Assembly (NCBI GenBank): GCA_023433445.1
Contig: JAEZCS010000215.1
Location: 1-22,019, forward strand
Length of the DNA: 22,019 nt
Direction: 5' to 3'
Source of the DNA: Pseudomonadota bacterium
GTDB lineage: Bacteria > Pseudomonadota > Alphaproteobacteria > Sphingomonadales > Sphingomonadaceae
Shown here: positions 6,920 through 13,220 of the stretch, in pieces
Position numbering within the stretch: the first letter of the stretch is position 1
How the letters are laid out: each line of letters starts with the position of its first letter
Position numbers and translations under genes: made by a program
The notes under the pieces: model-generated
What the model saw: only the letters and a program-made list of their open reading frames with translations
Told to the model about the DNA's origin: nothing
Database searches by the model: none

Positions 6920-8578
6920 ATGACCAACGGACATGCGGCTGTGTTGCGGGCTTGCAGAAGGTGGCGCTGGCTTGGCCTGTCCGCGCTTCGGCCCTGGCGC
7001 ATGCTGGACGTTACGCGCCTGGTGCTCGCTGTCGTTTATACGGTGGTCAGCTTTGCATTCTCGTCTCCCCGCGCATGGGCGGAGAGTGCGGAAAACGGCA
7101 TCATCTTCGCCATGCTGCTGCTGGCGCTGGGCGCATTGACCCTGTCGGCGCGCTCATGGGTGACGGAGATGCGCATCCGCAAACCCGTCGTCTTTCTGGA
7201 CGCGCTGCTGTTCCTGTCGCTGCTGGTGGTGACGAACGCGTCGAACAGCCCCTATTTTTCCGGCAGCCTGTTCGTCGCGGTCGAAATCGCGCTGGTCGTG
7301 CGGCGACGATTTTACCTGCTGGTCGGCGCCTTCGCGGTGATGACGGCGATGCTGACTGTCGGGATGCACCAAATCGTCGAGGTGCCGTCCGAGCCCGATC
7401 CCGAGCGCGTCGCGCTGCGCGTGCTTTATCTTGCGGTGGTGATCGTGGTCACCGGCATGCTGCTGGGCCCGCGCCGTGAAACATTGCTGCAGGAAGAGAA
7501 GGCGAAGCGACTGACGCAAAGCAATCTGCCGCTGGTGAAGGGAGCGTCCGCACCCTTTTTGTTGCAAGCGCTGGAGGTCGCCACGGGGAGCAAGAATGGA
7601 GCGGTGCTGTTCCGCACGGCGAGCACGGAATCCTACCGATTTGCATCGACCCGGTTCGGCGAAAGCATCCCCGAAGGTACCAACGGATTGCTGGCGGTGG
7701 AGACGGGGTGGCATGATTGCCGCCGTGGGGCGTCGATCAACCTTTCGCAGGAGGGCGTAAGTCATCTGGCTCCGCTGAGCCCCGGAGGACGGGCATGGGC
7801 GGCCATGCTGGATGCGGAAACGCTAATGACACTGCGTGTGTCATTGGGCACCTTCGATGCCGTGGCCGCCGCCCAGCTTGATGACCCGACGCATGAAGAC
7901 GCAGTGGCGATCGCACAGCGCCTGTTTGAAAGCGCCTGCGATGAGATGATGGTCCGCAACAGCCTGGACCTCGCCCATGACATCGCCGGGGCGCGTGAGC
8001 GCGAGCGGTTGCAGCGCGAACTGCATGACAGTGTGCTGCAGGCGTTGGCGAGTATCCGCTATCAGGTCGCGCCGGTGTTGAATGGGACGATCGGCGATCC
8101 GTTTACCGTGCTGGCGAATGTGGACCGGATCGCCAAGGATCAGATGGGCACCCTGAGGCGGATCATCAACCCGGCCGAGGATGGTGAGGATTTCGCCTAT
8201 CTGCCCGAGACGCTGGCAGCCGTCGTGCGGTCGTTGGCAGAGCAGTGGGGCATAAAATGCGAGCTGCGGGTGGAAGAGGGCAATTGCGCGACCAGCGCGA
8301 TGATCGGACGTGAACTGAGCTTCGCGGTGCGTGAGATCGTTGCCAATGCCGTCCGCCACGCCGGGGCCCGTTCGGTGGAGTTTTCGCTGCAACCGGCAGG
8401 CAATCGGATCGCGTTGCACGTCACGGATGACGGCGTGCCCAATCTCGCCAGGTTGGGATCTACCGGCGCCGTGCAATCCCGGTCGTTGATGCGAAGGGTG
8501 CAGGCGTTGGGCGGCGAGGTATATTTGCGCAATCTCGGCGGGCGGACGATGATCCAGATCACCGTGCCACGGAAGTGA
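6920..8578 (+). CDS. membrane sensor histidine kinase, HisKA_3 (NarX/DesK-type)
   Basis: About 552 residues. The N-terminus carries roughly six membrane helices (spread over residues 30-190) with no large periplasmic domain, suggesting sensing within or near the membrane. A cytoplasmic region of about 150 residues follows, possibly a degenerate GAF-like domain (inference). The phosphoacceptor helix is ERLQRELHDSVLQALASIRYQ with H369, the HisKA_3 type that normally pairs with LuxR/NarL-type response regulators. The ATPase domain has an N box (REIVANAVRHAG, N476) and a G1 box (TDDGV, D503). The lid region (GSTGAVQSRSLMRRVQALGG) lacks the usual GxGL pattern. No response regulator is adjacent. 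The ATG at 6920 is chosen because GGCGGAG at 6904-6910 is well spaced; an ATG at 6902 lacks a ribosome site. Confidence 0.85.
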   Translation: MTNGHAAVLRACRRWRWLGLSALRPWRMLDVTRLVLAVVYTVVSFAFSSPRAWAESAENGIIFAMLLLALGALTLSARSWVTEMRIRKPVVFLDALLFLSLLVVTNASNSPYFSGSLFVAVEIALVVRRRFYLLVGAFAVMTAMLTVGMHQIVEVPSEPDPERVALRVLYLAVVIVVTGMLLGPRRETLLQEEKAKRLTQSNLPLVKGASAPFLLQALEVATGSKNGAVLFRTASTESYRFASTRFGESIPEGTNGLLAVETGWHDCRRGASINLSQEGVSHLAPLSPGGRAWAAMLDAETLMTLRVSLGTFDAVAAAQLDDPTHEDAVAIAQRLFESACDEMMVRNSLDLAHDIAGARERERLQRELHDSVLQALASIRYQVAPVLNGTIGDPFTVLANVDRIAKDQMGTLRRIINPAEDGEDFAYLPETLAAVVRSLAEQWGIKCELRVEEGNCATSAMIGRELSFAVREIVANAVRHAGARSVEFSLQPAGNRIALHVTDDGVPNLARLGSTGAVQSRSLMRRVQALGGEVYLRNLGGRTMIQITVPRK

Positions 8579-8750
8579 GAGGGGCTGACTGCACGCCCTG
8601 GCAAGGGGTGAGGGTGTGCGTTCGCCCTCGACCAACTCACACGCGGGCATTTCGCAGAACTTTTGAAGGGCGGGGGCGTTTTACCGCGGATTAACCAGAA
8701 TCGTCGATAGGTGATCCTTCCGATGATGCGGCAAGCGGAGGCGCGGTTTC

Positions 8751-9533
8751 ATGGTGCGATTGGTGCAGGATCACCTTTACCGTAAAAGCGTGGCGCTGGT
8801 GCTGTCCCTGCAGTTCAATCTGGAGCGCATCGTCGGCGCCTGGGTCCTGATCGCCGCCTTTGCCTGTGGCCTGAGGCTTGCCTTTCCAGCGACGCCCTAT
8901 GCCAACGCGCCTTGGGCCAGCGGAGTGGGCCTGCTGCCTTATCTGCTCGTGGTTGGCGCGCCGGTTGCGACGCTGCTGTTCGGCCTGAAACTGTTTCCGG
9001 CAGGGCGGGTGCTGGCGCAGCCCAGCTTCCGGCTGGCGCAGGTCGGCTGGTGGCGGAAGATCGACTGCCTGAAGGCGCGGGAAATGTCGCAGTTCGGCCT
9101 GTATGGGGTGATGGCGTCTTTGCTGCTGGGCATTGCGCTGAACGTGCCGGTGCGGACGTTGGAGTTCCTGACTGCGGTCCCCGCATTGGGCAGCTATCCG
9201 CCGGGCTGGTATGTCAGCATGTATGCCGTGATGCTGGCGGATGTCGTGTTGCTGTCGAGCTTGTACATGTTCGCATTCGCCATGGCGTTGCGGATGGTGC
9301 CGCTGTTCCCCCGTTTCCTGGTGATGGTATGGGGTGTGGACCTGGTGGCGCAGCTGGGCATCGCGCAGCTGGTGGTGCGGATCGGGGATGTGCCCCCGGC
9401 CGTCCAGATGGCGCTGGCCGACCTGCTGACCGGCAATGTGAAGAAGGTGTTGATCAGCGCGGCGCTGTGGCTGCCCTATCTGCTGCTGTCGGAGCGGGTG
9501 AACATCACCTTCCGTAGCCGGATAAGCGCCTGA
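8751..9533 (+). CDS. multi-pass membrane protein, DUF2569-like C-terminus
   Basis: A 260-residue protein with about five to six hydrophobic segments: near 24-45, 62-83, 119-133, 157-180, 190-207 and 232-247. The end, ALWLPYLLLSERVNITF, resembles the closing motif of DUF2569 proteins (WxPYxxxSxRVxxTF) and the opening GAWVLIAAF resembles their GWLLL start, but the middle is longer and divergent, so the family call is tentative. No enzymatic motif was found. GGAGG at 8737-8741 lies nine bases before ATG. It sits 172 bases after the kinase gene and ahead of the pilus operon on the same strand, so a membrane partner of the kinase is possible by position only. Confidence 0.6.
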   Translation: MVRLVQDHLYRKSVALVLSLQFNLERIVGAWVLIAAFACGLRLAFPATPYANAPWASGVGLLPYLLVVGAPVATLLFGLKLFPAGRVLAQPSFRLAQVGWWRKIDCLKAREMSQFGLYGVMASLLLGIALNVPVRTLEFLTAVPALGSYPPGWYVSMYAVMLADVVLLSSLYMFAFAMALRMVPLFPRFLVMVWGVDLVAQLGIAQLVVRIGDVPPAVQMALADLLTGNVKKVLISAALWLPYLLLSERVNITFRSRISA

Positions 9534-9538
9534 AGCGC

Positions 9539-9622
9539 GCCTGCCGTTACGTCAATCGGCCGATCGAGTCGGTTTGACGATGCCCGAATCGGAAAAATGA
9601 CCGCTGTCGAATGTCGGCAGGC
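9539..9622. repeat. inverted repeat GCCTGCCG/CGGCAGGC with internal palindrome
   Basis: GCCTGCCG at 9539-9546 is the reverse complement of CGGCAGGC at 9615-9622. Between them lies the perfect 10-base palindrome ATCGGCCGAT at 9555-9564. This begins just after the stop of the DUF2569-like gene. It lacks a T-tract; it may be an irregular 3' structure or a binding site. Confidence 0.35.
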
Positions 9623-10036
9623 CGTATGTGATTCGCGACGAGTCGTGGCTGGCGGGATGCGGCGCAGCTTTTGCAGCAATTCATCAGGCGCTTGAGTCAG
9701 CGCTCTGCCGTTGGTTGTATTTCCATTGTCTGCGCAGGCGAACGGGTGAATATCGGGTGCGGATATATGTCGCGTGCTTGGTCTGATATTTCAGAATTTG
9801 TGTGAATTAAGCAGCGCGGTAACTATTTTCTTGTTCGATACTGTCCGTAGCGATGATTGAGGCTTATAGAAGCAGTAAAGTAATTGATAAGAATAACTTA
9901 GAAAAACATTGGCCATATACCCAAAGATATACTCTGTATTGCTTTGTTTTTATTGTGCAGGCGCGATATGGCAAGCGGAAATGGTTAACAAAAAATTGGC
10001 GCAAATTACTGAAATATAAAGATATTTTTTACCATG

Positions 10037-10065
10037 TTGACTTGCATCATGTTTGAGCCAATTTG
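10037..10065 (+). promoter_or_regulatory. possible promoter of the flp-tad operon
   Basis: TTGACT at 10037-10042 is followed after 17 bases by AATTTG at 10060-10065, a poor -10 element. Used as a promoter, it would start RNA near 10072, just before the folded leader. AT-rich DNA upstream would favour promoter activity. This is a guess from position and the -35 match alone. Confidence 0.22.
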
Positions 10066-10093
10066 GGGTCAAGTTCTACGGGAAACTGCCCAA

Positions 10094-10198
10094 CTGCCTG
10101 GCGAGTGGGAGCACCAACGCTAGGGTCGCCAGGTGGCAAAGGCCCCTCCGCAGAACTGTGCAAGAGCAGCCGAAATGCTTTCGGCGCAGTAGGGGTGA
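10094..10198 (+). promoter_or_regulatory. structured leader of flp with a sequestered ribosome site
   Basis: Helix 1: CTGCCTGGCGA (10094-10104) with TCGCCAGGTGG (10126-10136), 11 pairs including two G-U, closing a 21-base loop. Helix 2, stacked in three parts: CCCCT (10143-10147) with AGGGG (10191-10195); ACTG (10155-10158) with CAGT (10187-10190); GCCGAAA (10169-10175) with TTTCGGC (10179-10185), loop TGC. The right-hand strand is almost continuous, with bulges only on the left. AGGGG is part of GGGGTGA (10192-10198), the ribosome site of flp, so this fold would hide it. No match to a known riboswitch class was recognised. Confidence 0.5.
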
Positions 10199-10203
10199 AA
10201 AAC

Positions 10204-10413
10204 ATGACTTTTTTCAAGAATCTCTGGAATGATGAGAGCGGTGCTTCGGCGGCGGAATATGTGCTGATCTTGGCGATTGTGGGCACGGGTATTGCTGCGG
10301 CGGCCTTTACTTTGGGCGGTTCTATTAGCGGAGCAATGAACAAAGCCACGAACTGCATCAATTCGACCGACGGTACCTGCAGCGGTACGGGCACGCCCGA
10401 GACCCCCGAATAA
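10204..10413 (+). CDS. flp: Flp-family type IVb pilin (major pilus subunit)
   Basis: A 69-residue prepilin. A short leader, MTFFKNLWNDESG, ends in the glycine recognised by the prepilin peptidase; cleavage is expected between G13 and A14, giving mature ASAAEYVLILAIVG with glutamate at +5 and tyrosine at +6, the Flp hallmark. The hydrophobic helix runs to about residue 43. The C-terminal tail has two cysteines, C51 and C59, flanking a Ser/Thr/Asp loop, then GTGTPETPE. Flp subunits polymerise into the adhesive Tad pilus. The frame is open back to 10063, but the ATG at 10204 with GGGGTGA eight bases upstream is the fitting start. It heads the pilus operon and is followed by a hairpin. Confidence 0.93.
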   Translation: MTFFKNLWNDESGASAAEYVLILAIVGTGIAAAAFTLGGSISGAMNKATNCINSTDGTCSGTGTPETPE

Positions 10414-10428
10414 GACAGTAAATTGACG

Positions 10429-10452
10429 GGCCGACCATTCACTTGGTCGGCC
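10429..10452 (+). other. hairpin between flp and cpaB
   Basis: GGCCGACCA at 10429-10437 pairs perfectly with TGGTCGGCC at 10444-10452 around the loop TTCACT. There is no T-tract, so partial termination or protection of a short flp transcript is more likely than full termination. It would fit the need for far more pilin than assembly proteins. Confidence 0.6.
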
Positions 10453-10483
10453 ATCATATCTTACGATTCCGGGGGGAGTTGTC

Positions 10484-11413
10484 GTGGGGCAGCGCAGATC
10501 TATCATCATCCTTGGCTTCGCGATCTTGCTGGGGCTGGCGGCGGTATTCGTCGCCAATAGCTATTTGAGCAAGGCGGAGCAGGCGCAGGCCACGCCTCAA
10601 GGGGGCATGACCAAGGTCGTCGTGGCGTCGATGCCGCTGCCCTTTGGCGCGGCGATCACGCCGGAAAAGATCAGGGTGGTCGACTGGCCCGCTGCCTCGG
10701 TGCCGCCCGGTGCTTTTCGTGAGGCGGTTCAGCTCACGTCTCTCGGCAAGCAGCGCGTCGTGCTGCGCCAGATCGAGCCGGGCGAACCGATCCTTACTTC
10801 CAAATTGTCAGGCGAAGGCGGTCGCGCCACCATGTCCGGTGTGCTGCGGCCCGAAATGCGTGCTGTCGCCGTGCGGGTAAATGATGTGGCGGCGGCTAGC
10901 GGCTTCGTGCTGCCGGGCGACACGGTCGATGTATTTGTCACGCGCACGATGCAGGACGGCATGGGCGGTGGTGGCCAGCAGATCACTGACGTGCTGCTCC
11001 AGAATATCCGCGTCATCGCGATCGACCAGAATGCAAACGACAGTTCGAAAGACCCGGCGATCGGCAAGACAGCGACGCTGGAGGTCAATCAGGTCGATGC
11101 GCAGAAGCTGGTCCTGGGACAGCAGGTCGGCCAGTTGACGCTGGTGCTGCGCAATGTGACGGACCAGCCCAACCCGGCGGTGCAGACGGTGGGGACCGAA
11201 GACCTGCGCGATGGGGCCTATGTGGGTGGCTATTCGGCGCGGCGTGGCCGGATCGCAGAAGCGGCCTATCTGCCTGCGCAATTGCCCGCGATGCGCGCGC
11301 CGCGTCGCGTCGTTCCCAGAAATGTTTCCGCTTTGCCAGCGACCGCATCGGTTGAGATCGTACGCGGCACGACCGGCACCAGCTATGAGGTGAAGCGCTA
11401 TGGTTCCCGCTAG
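10484..11413 (+). CDS. cpaB: Tad pilus assembly protein CpaB/RcpC
   Basis: A 309-residue protein with an N-terminal membrane anchor (RRSIIILGFAILLGLAAVFVANSYL). A SAF domain follows (about 45-110: KVVVASMPLPFGAAITPEKI ... RQIEPGEPIL), then the RcpC/CpaB domain (about 120-235), with AVAVRVNDVAAASGFVLPGDTVDVFVT, the most conserved stretch of the family, and TLEVNQVDAQKLVLGQQVGQLTLVLRN. It acts in the periplasm at the secretin and is needed for a stable pilus channel. The start is GTG at 10484 behind a very strong GGGGGGAG. The last 14 bases overlap cpaC. The usual neighbour between flp and cpaB, the prepilin peptidase gene cpaA, is absent here. Confidence 0.93.
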   Translation: MGQRRSIIILGFAILLGLAAVFVANSYLSKAEQAQATPQGGMTKVVVASMPLPFGAAITPEKIRVVDWPAASVPPGAFREAVQLTSLGKQRVVLRQIEPGEPILTSKLSGEGGRATMSGVLRPEMRAVAVRVNDVAAASGFVLPGDTVDVFVTRTMQDGMGGGGQQITDVLLQNIRVIAIDQNANDSSKDPAIGKTATLEVNQVDAQKLVLGQQVGQLTLVLRNVTDQPNPAVQTVGTEDLRDGAYVGGYSARRGRIAEAAYLPAQLPAMRAPRRVVPRNVSALPATASVEIVRGTTGTSYEVKRYGSR

Positions 11414-12890
11414 GTCCTTGTCCATGCTGGCGCTGGGGACGGCGCTGGCCTTCGCGGGGGCGGCGTCCGCTCCGGCCCAGATTGCTTCGCTGACCGCCAG
11501 CAATGCCGATCATGCGGGCCAGCTGGACGTGCCGCTCAACAAGAGCCAGGTGCTGACGGTCGACCGGCCCTTTACCAAGGCTCTGGTGGGCAATCAGGAC
11601 GTCGCCGACATCCTGCCGATGACCAACCGGTCGCTTTATGTGCTGGGCAAGAAGGTGGGGACGACGAGCCTTACCCTCTATGACAGCCGCAACATGCTGA
11701 TCGCCGTCGTCGATGTGGCGGTAGGCCCGGATGTCGTGACGTTGAAGCGGCAGCTGGCCGAGCTGATCCCCGGCGAGCAGATCGGCGCGCGCGTATCCAA
11801 TGACGCGGTGGTGCTGACGGGGACGGTATCGAGCGCTTCGGCGGTGGATCGCGCGGTGCAGATCGCCAGAACCTATGCGGGCGGCGACGAGAAGGTCGTC
11901 AACATGCTGTCGGTCGGTGCTTCGCAGCAGGTGATGCTGGAGGTGCGCTTTTCGGAGGTGAACCGGTCGGCGGCGAAGGATATCGGGCTGAACCACAGCT
12001 TTGTCGGCAACAGGACGGCGGGCAGCATCGGCAGTCTGTCGACTGACTCGATCGTCCCGACCAACAATGACCGGACGCCGACGATCAAGCTGGATGGCCT
12101 GTCCGACGCCTTTGGCGTGGGGACATGGGCTTACAAGATCGGCAGCCTCAACATCTTTTCCGCGCTGGATGCGCTGGAGCGCAAGGGGCTGGTGAAGACG
12201 CTGGCCGAACCGACGCTGGTGGCGCTTTCGGGTGAGACGGCGTCCTTCCTGGCGGGCGGCGAATTCCCGATCCCGGTCGTGCAGAATGGCGGCGGCGGGG
12301 GCGGCACCGGCAATAATGGCATCACGGTCGAGTTCAAGCCGTTCGGCGTCAGCCTGGGCTTTACGCCCACTGTCCTGAGCGATGGGATCATCAACCTGGT
12401 GGTCGAACCGGAGGTCAGCTCGATCGATCCATCGGCGTCCGTGACGATCAACGGGCTGGTGGTGCCGGGATTGCTGACGCGGCGGGCGAAGACAGTGGTG
12501 GAACTGCGCGACGGGCAATCCTTTGCCATCGCGGGGCTGCTGCGCAATGACTTCCAGGATACGGTGCGGCAGTTGCCGGTGCTGGGATCGATCCCGATCA
12601 TCGGGGCGCTGTTCCGCTCCTCGGGCTTTCAGAAGCAGCAGACCGAACTGGTTATGATCGTCACGCCGCGCCTCGTAAAGCCGATGCGGGCCGAGGATGT
12701 GAGCCTGCCGACCGACCGGGTGGGCAATCCGCATGAGCTGGACCTGTTCCTGATGGGACGCACGGACAAGGCGGTGGGGATCAACCCGCTCAATCCTGAC
12801 GCGATGCCTCCATCGTCGAAGCGGCCTGCGGCTCCGGCGGCGGCTGATCCGGCTCCGGCGGGCTCGGCGCAGAGTGGATATGAGCTATGA
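11400..12890 (+). CDS. cpaC: Tad pilus outer-membrane secretin CpaC/RcpA
   Basis: A 496-residue secretin that forms the outer-membrane channel for the pilus. Signal peptide to about residue 26 (LALGTALAFAGAASAPAQ). The T2SS/T3SS pil_N domain covers about 40-110 (LDVPLNKSQVLTVDRPF ... LYVLGKKVGTTSLTLYD), followed by a BON domain (about 125-170). The secretin core has GETASFLAGGEFPIPV near 277, a poly-glycine loop GGGGGGTGNNG near 298 (gate region), VPGLLTRRAKTVVELRDGQS near 354 and the closing LPVLGSIPIIGALFRS...QTELVMIVTPRLV. A Pro/Ala-rich tail ends the protein. The start lies inside the cpaB end. Confidence 0.96.
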   Translation: MVPARSLSMLALGTALAFAGAASAPAQIASLTASNADHAGQLDVPLNKSQVLTVDRPFTKALVGNQDVADILPMTNRSLYVLGKKVGTTSLTLYDSRNMLIAVVDVAVGPDVVTLKRQLAELIPGEQIGARVSNDAVVLTGTVSSASAVDRAVQIARTYAGGDEKVVNMLSVGASQQVMLEVRFSEVNRSAAKDIGLNHSFVGNRTAGSIGSLSTDSIVPTNNDRTPTIKLDGLSDAFGVGTWAYKIGSLNIFSALDALERKGLVKTLAEPTLVALSGETASFLAGGEFPIPVVQNGGGGGGTGNNGITVEFKPFGVSLGFTPTVLSDGIINLVVEPEVSSIDPSASVTINGLVVPGLLTRRAKTVVELRDGQSFAIAGLLRNDFQDTVRQLPVLGSIPIIGALFRSSGFQKQQTELVMIVTPRLVKPMRAEDVSLPTDRVGNPHELDLFLMGRTDKAVGINPLNPDAMPPSSKRPAAPAAADPAPAGSAQSGYEL

Positions 12891-12904
12891 GGGGGAGGAA
12901 GACC

Positions 12905-13201
12905 ATGGGCCGGTTGATCGTCGCGGTGATGCTGGTGGGTCCGGCTTTGGCAGGTTGCACCGCTAACGACCCGACCTTTGGCGGGGCGGTGCGCAGCAAC
13001 TATGCGATGCAGGTGATCAACCCCGAGCCGCGCTACGAAGGCACGATCGTTGAAGGCGGCGACGGCAGCAAGAGCGCGGCGGCGATGGAACGCTATCGCA
13101 CCGACAAGGTGAAGAAGCCGACGAGGATGAGCACGACGCAGGGTGTGAGCGGCGGTGGCGGTGCAGGCGGTGGCTCGGGCGGCGGCTCGGGCGGCCGGTG
13201 A
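12905..13201 (+). CDS. small Gly-rich lipoprotein at the CpaD position
   Basis: About 98 residues. MGRLIVAVMLVGPALAGC is a lipoprotein signal with lipobox LAGC, so the mature protein would be anchored in the outer membrane. The middle, GAVRSNYAMQVINPEPRYEG ... AAAMERYRTDKVKKP, resembles small lipoproteins I recall from alphaproteobacterial Tad loci. It ends in a low-complexity GGGGAGGGSGGGSGGR tail. It lies where CpaD often sits but is under half its length, so equivalence is not shown. A secretin pilotin or helper role is possible. GGGGGAGGAAG just before the ATG at 12905 favours this start; an ATG at 12887 overlaps the cpaC stop. Confidence 0.75.
   Translation: MGRLIVAVMLVGPALAGCTANDPTFGGAVRSNYAMQVINPEPRYEGTIVEGGDGSKSAAAMERYRTDKVKKPTRMSTTQGVSGGGGAGGGSGGGSGGR
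13166..13189 (+). repeat. tandem 12-base repeat encoding GGGS units
   Basis: GGCGGTGGCTCG (13166-13177) is followed directly by GGCGGCGGCTCG (13178-13189), inside a wider G-rich low-complexity run (13151-13198). It encodes the glycine/serine tail of the small lipoprotein and could change length by slippage. Confidence 0.7.
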
Positions 13202-13220
13202 TCGGGGAGGGCTTCCAACC

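Larger units (their letters stand above)
9534..10203. other. gene-free, partly AT-rich stretch ahead of the pilus operon
   Basis: About 670 bases. The first part (to about 9750) has normal GC and contains an 8-base inverted repeat and a palindrome. From about 9760 to 10055 base composition shifts strongly to A and T, unlike the genes on either side. A 67-codon frame at 9853-10056 has no clear ribosome site, no recognised domain and a lysine/tyrosine-rich make-up driven by base composition, so it is not called. The last 140 bases form the structured leader of flp. No tRNA, insertion sequence or CRISPR array was seen. Confidence 0.6.

Noticed and set aside
6571..7002. 143-codon minus-strand frame between uvrC and the kinase gene
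   Set aside because: It runs into the kinase coding region, has no recognisable family, and crosses a sharp composition change. The overlapping 66-codon plus-strand frame at 6596-6796 is rejected for the same lack of support.
9853..10056. 67-codon plus-strand frame in the AT-rich island
   Set aside because: No clear ribosome site, no recognised domain, and a Lys/Tyr-rich composition explained by base content. Not strong enough to call a gene.
10060..10200. Cyclic di-GMP (GEMM-I) or cobalamin riboswitch upstream of flp
   Set aside because: The GEMM-I conserved loops and tetraloop-receptor arrangement, and the B12 box, could not be placed on the sequence. Only a generic structured leader is supported.
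10063..10203. N-terminal extension of flp by 47 residues
   Set aside because: The prepilin leader must be short and end in Gly before ASAAEY. The ATG at 10204 has a good ribosome site, and the upstream bases form the leader helices.
11085..12734. 549-codon open frame on the minus strand opposite cpaC
   Set aside because: It lies entirely over cpaB/cpaC, which have clear domains. The translation is Arg/His/Gln-rich with no recognisable motif, as expected for the antisense of a GC-rich gene. The same applies to the long minus-strand frames at 5125-6441, 1013-1828, 16901-18172, 19562-20893 and 20779-21804.
13155..13220. Upstream extension of tadG
   Set aside because: It is the out-of-frame reading of the Gly/Ser repeat of the preceding gene. 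The ATG at 13221 has GGGGAGGG before it.
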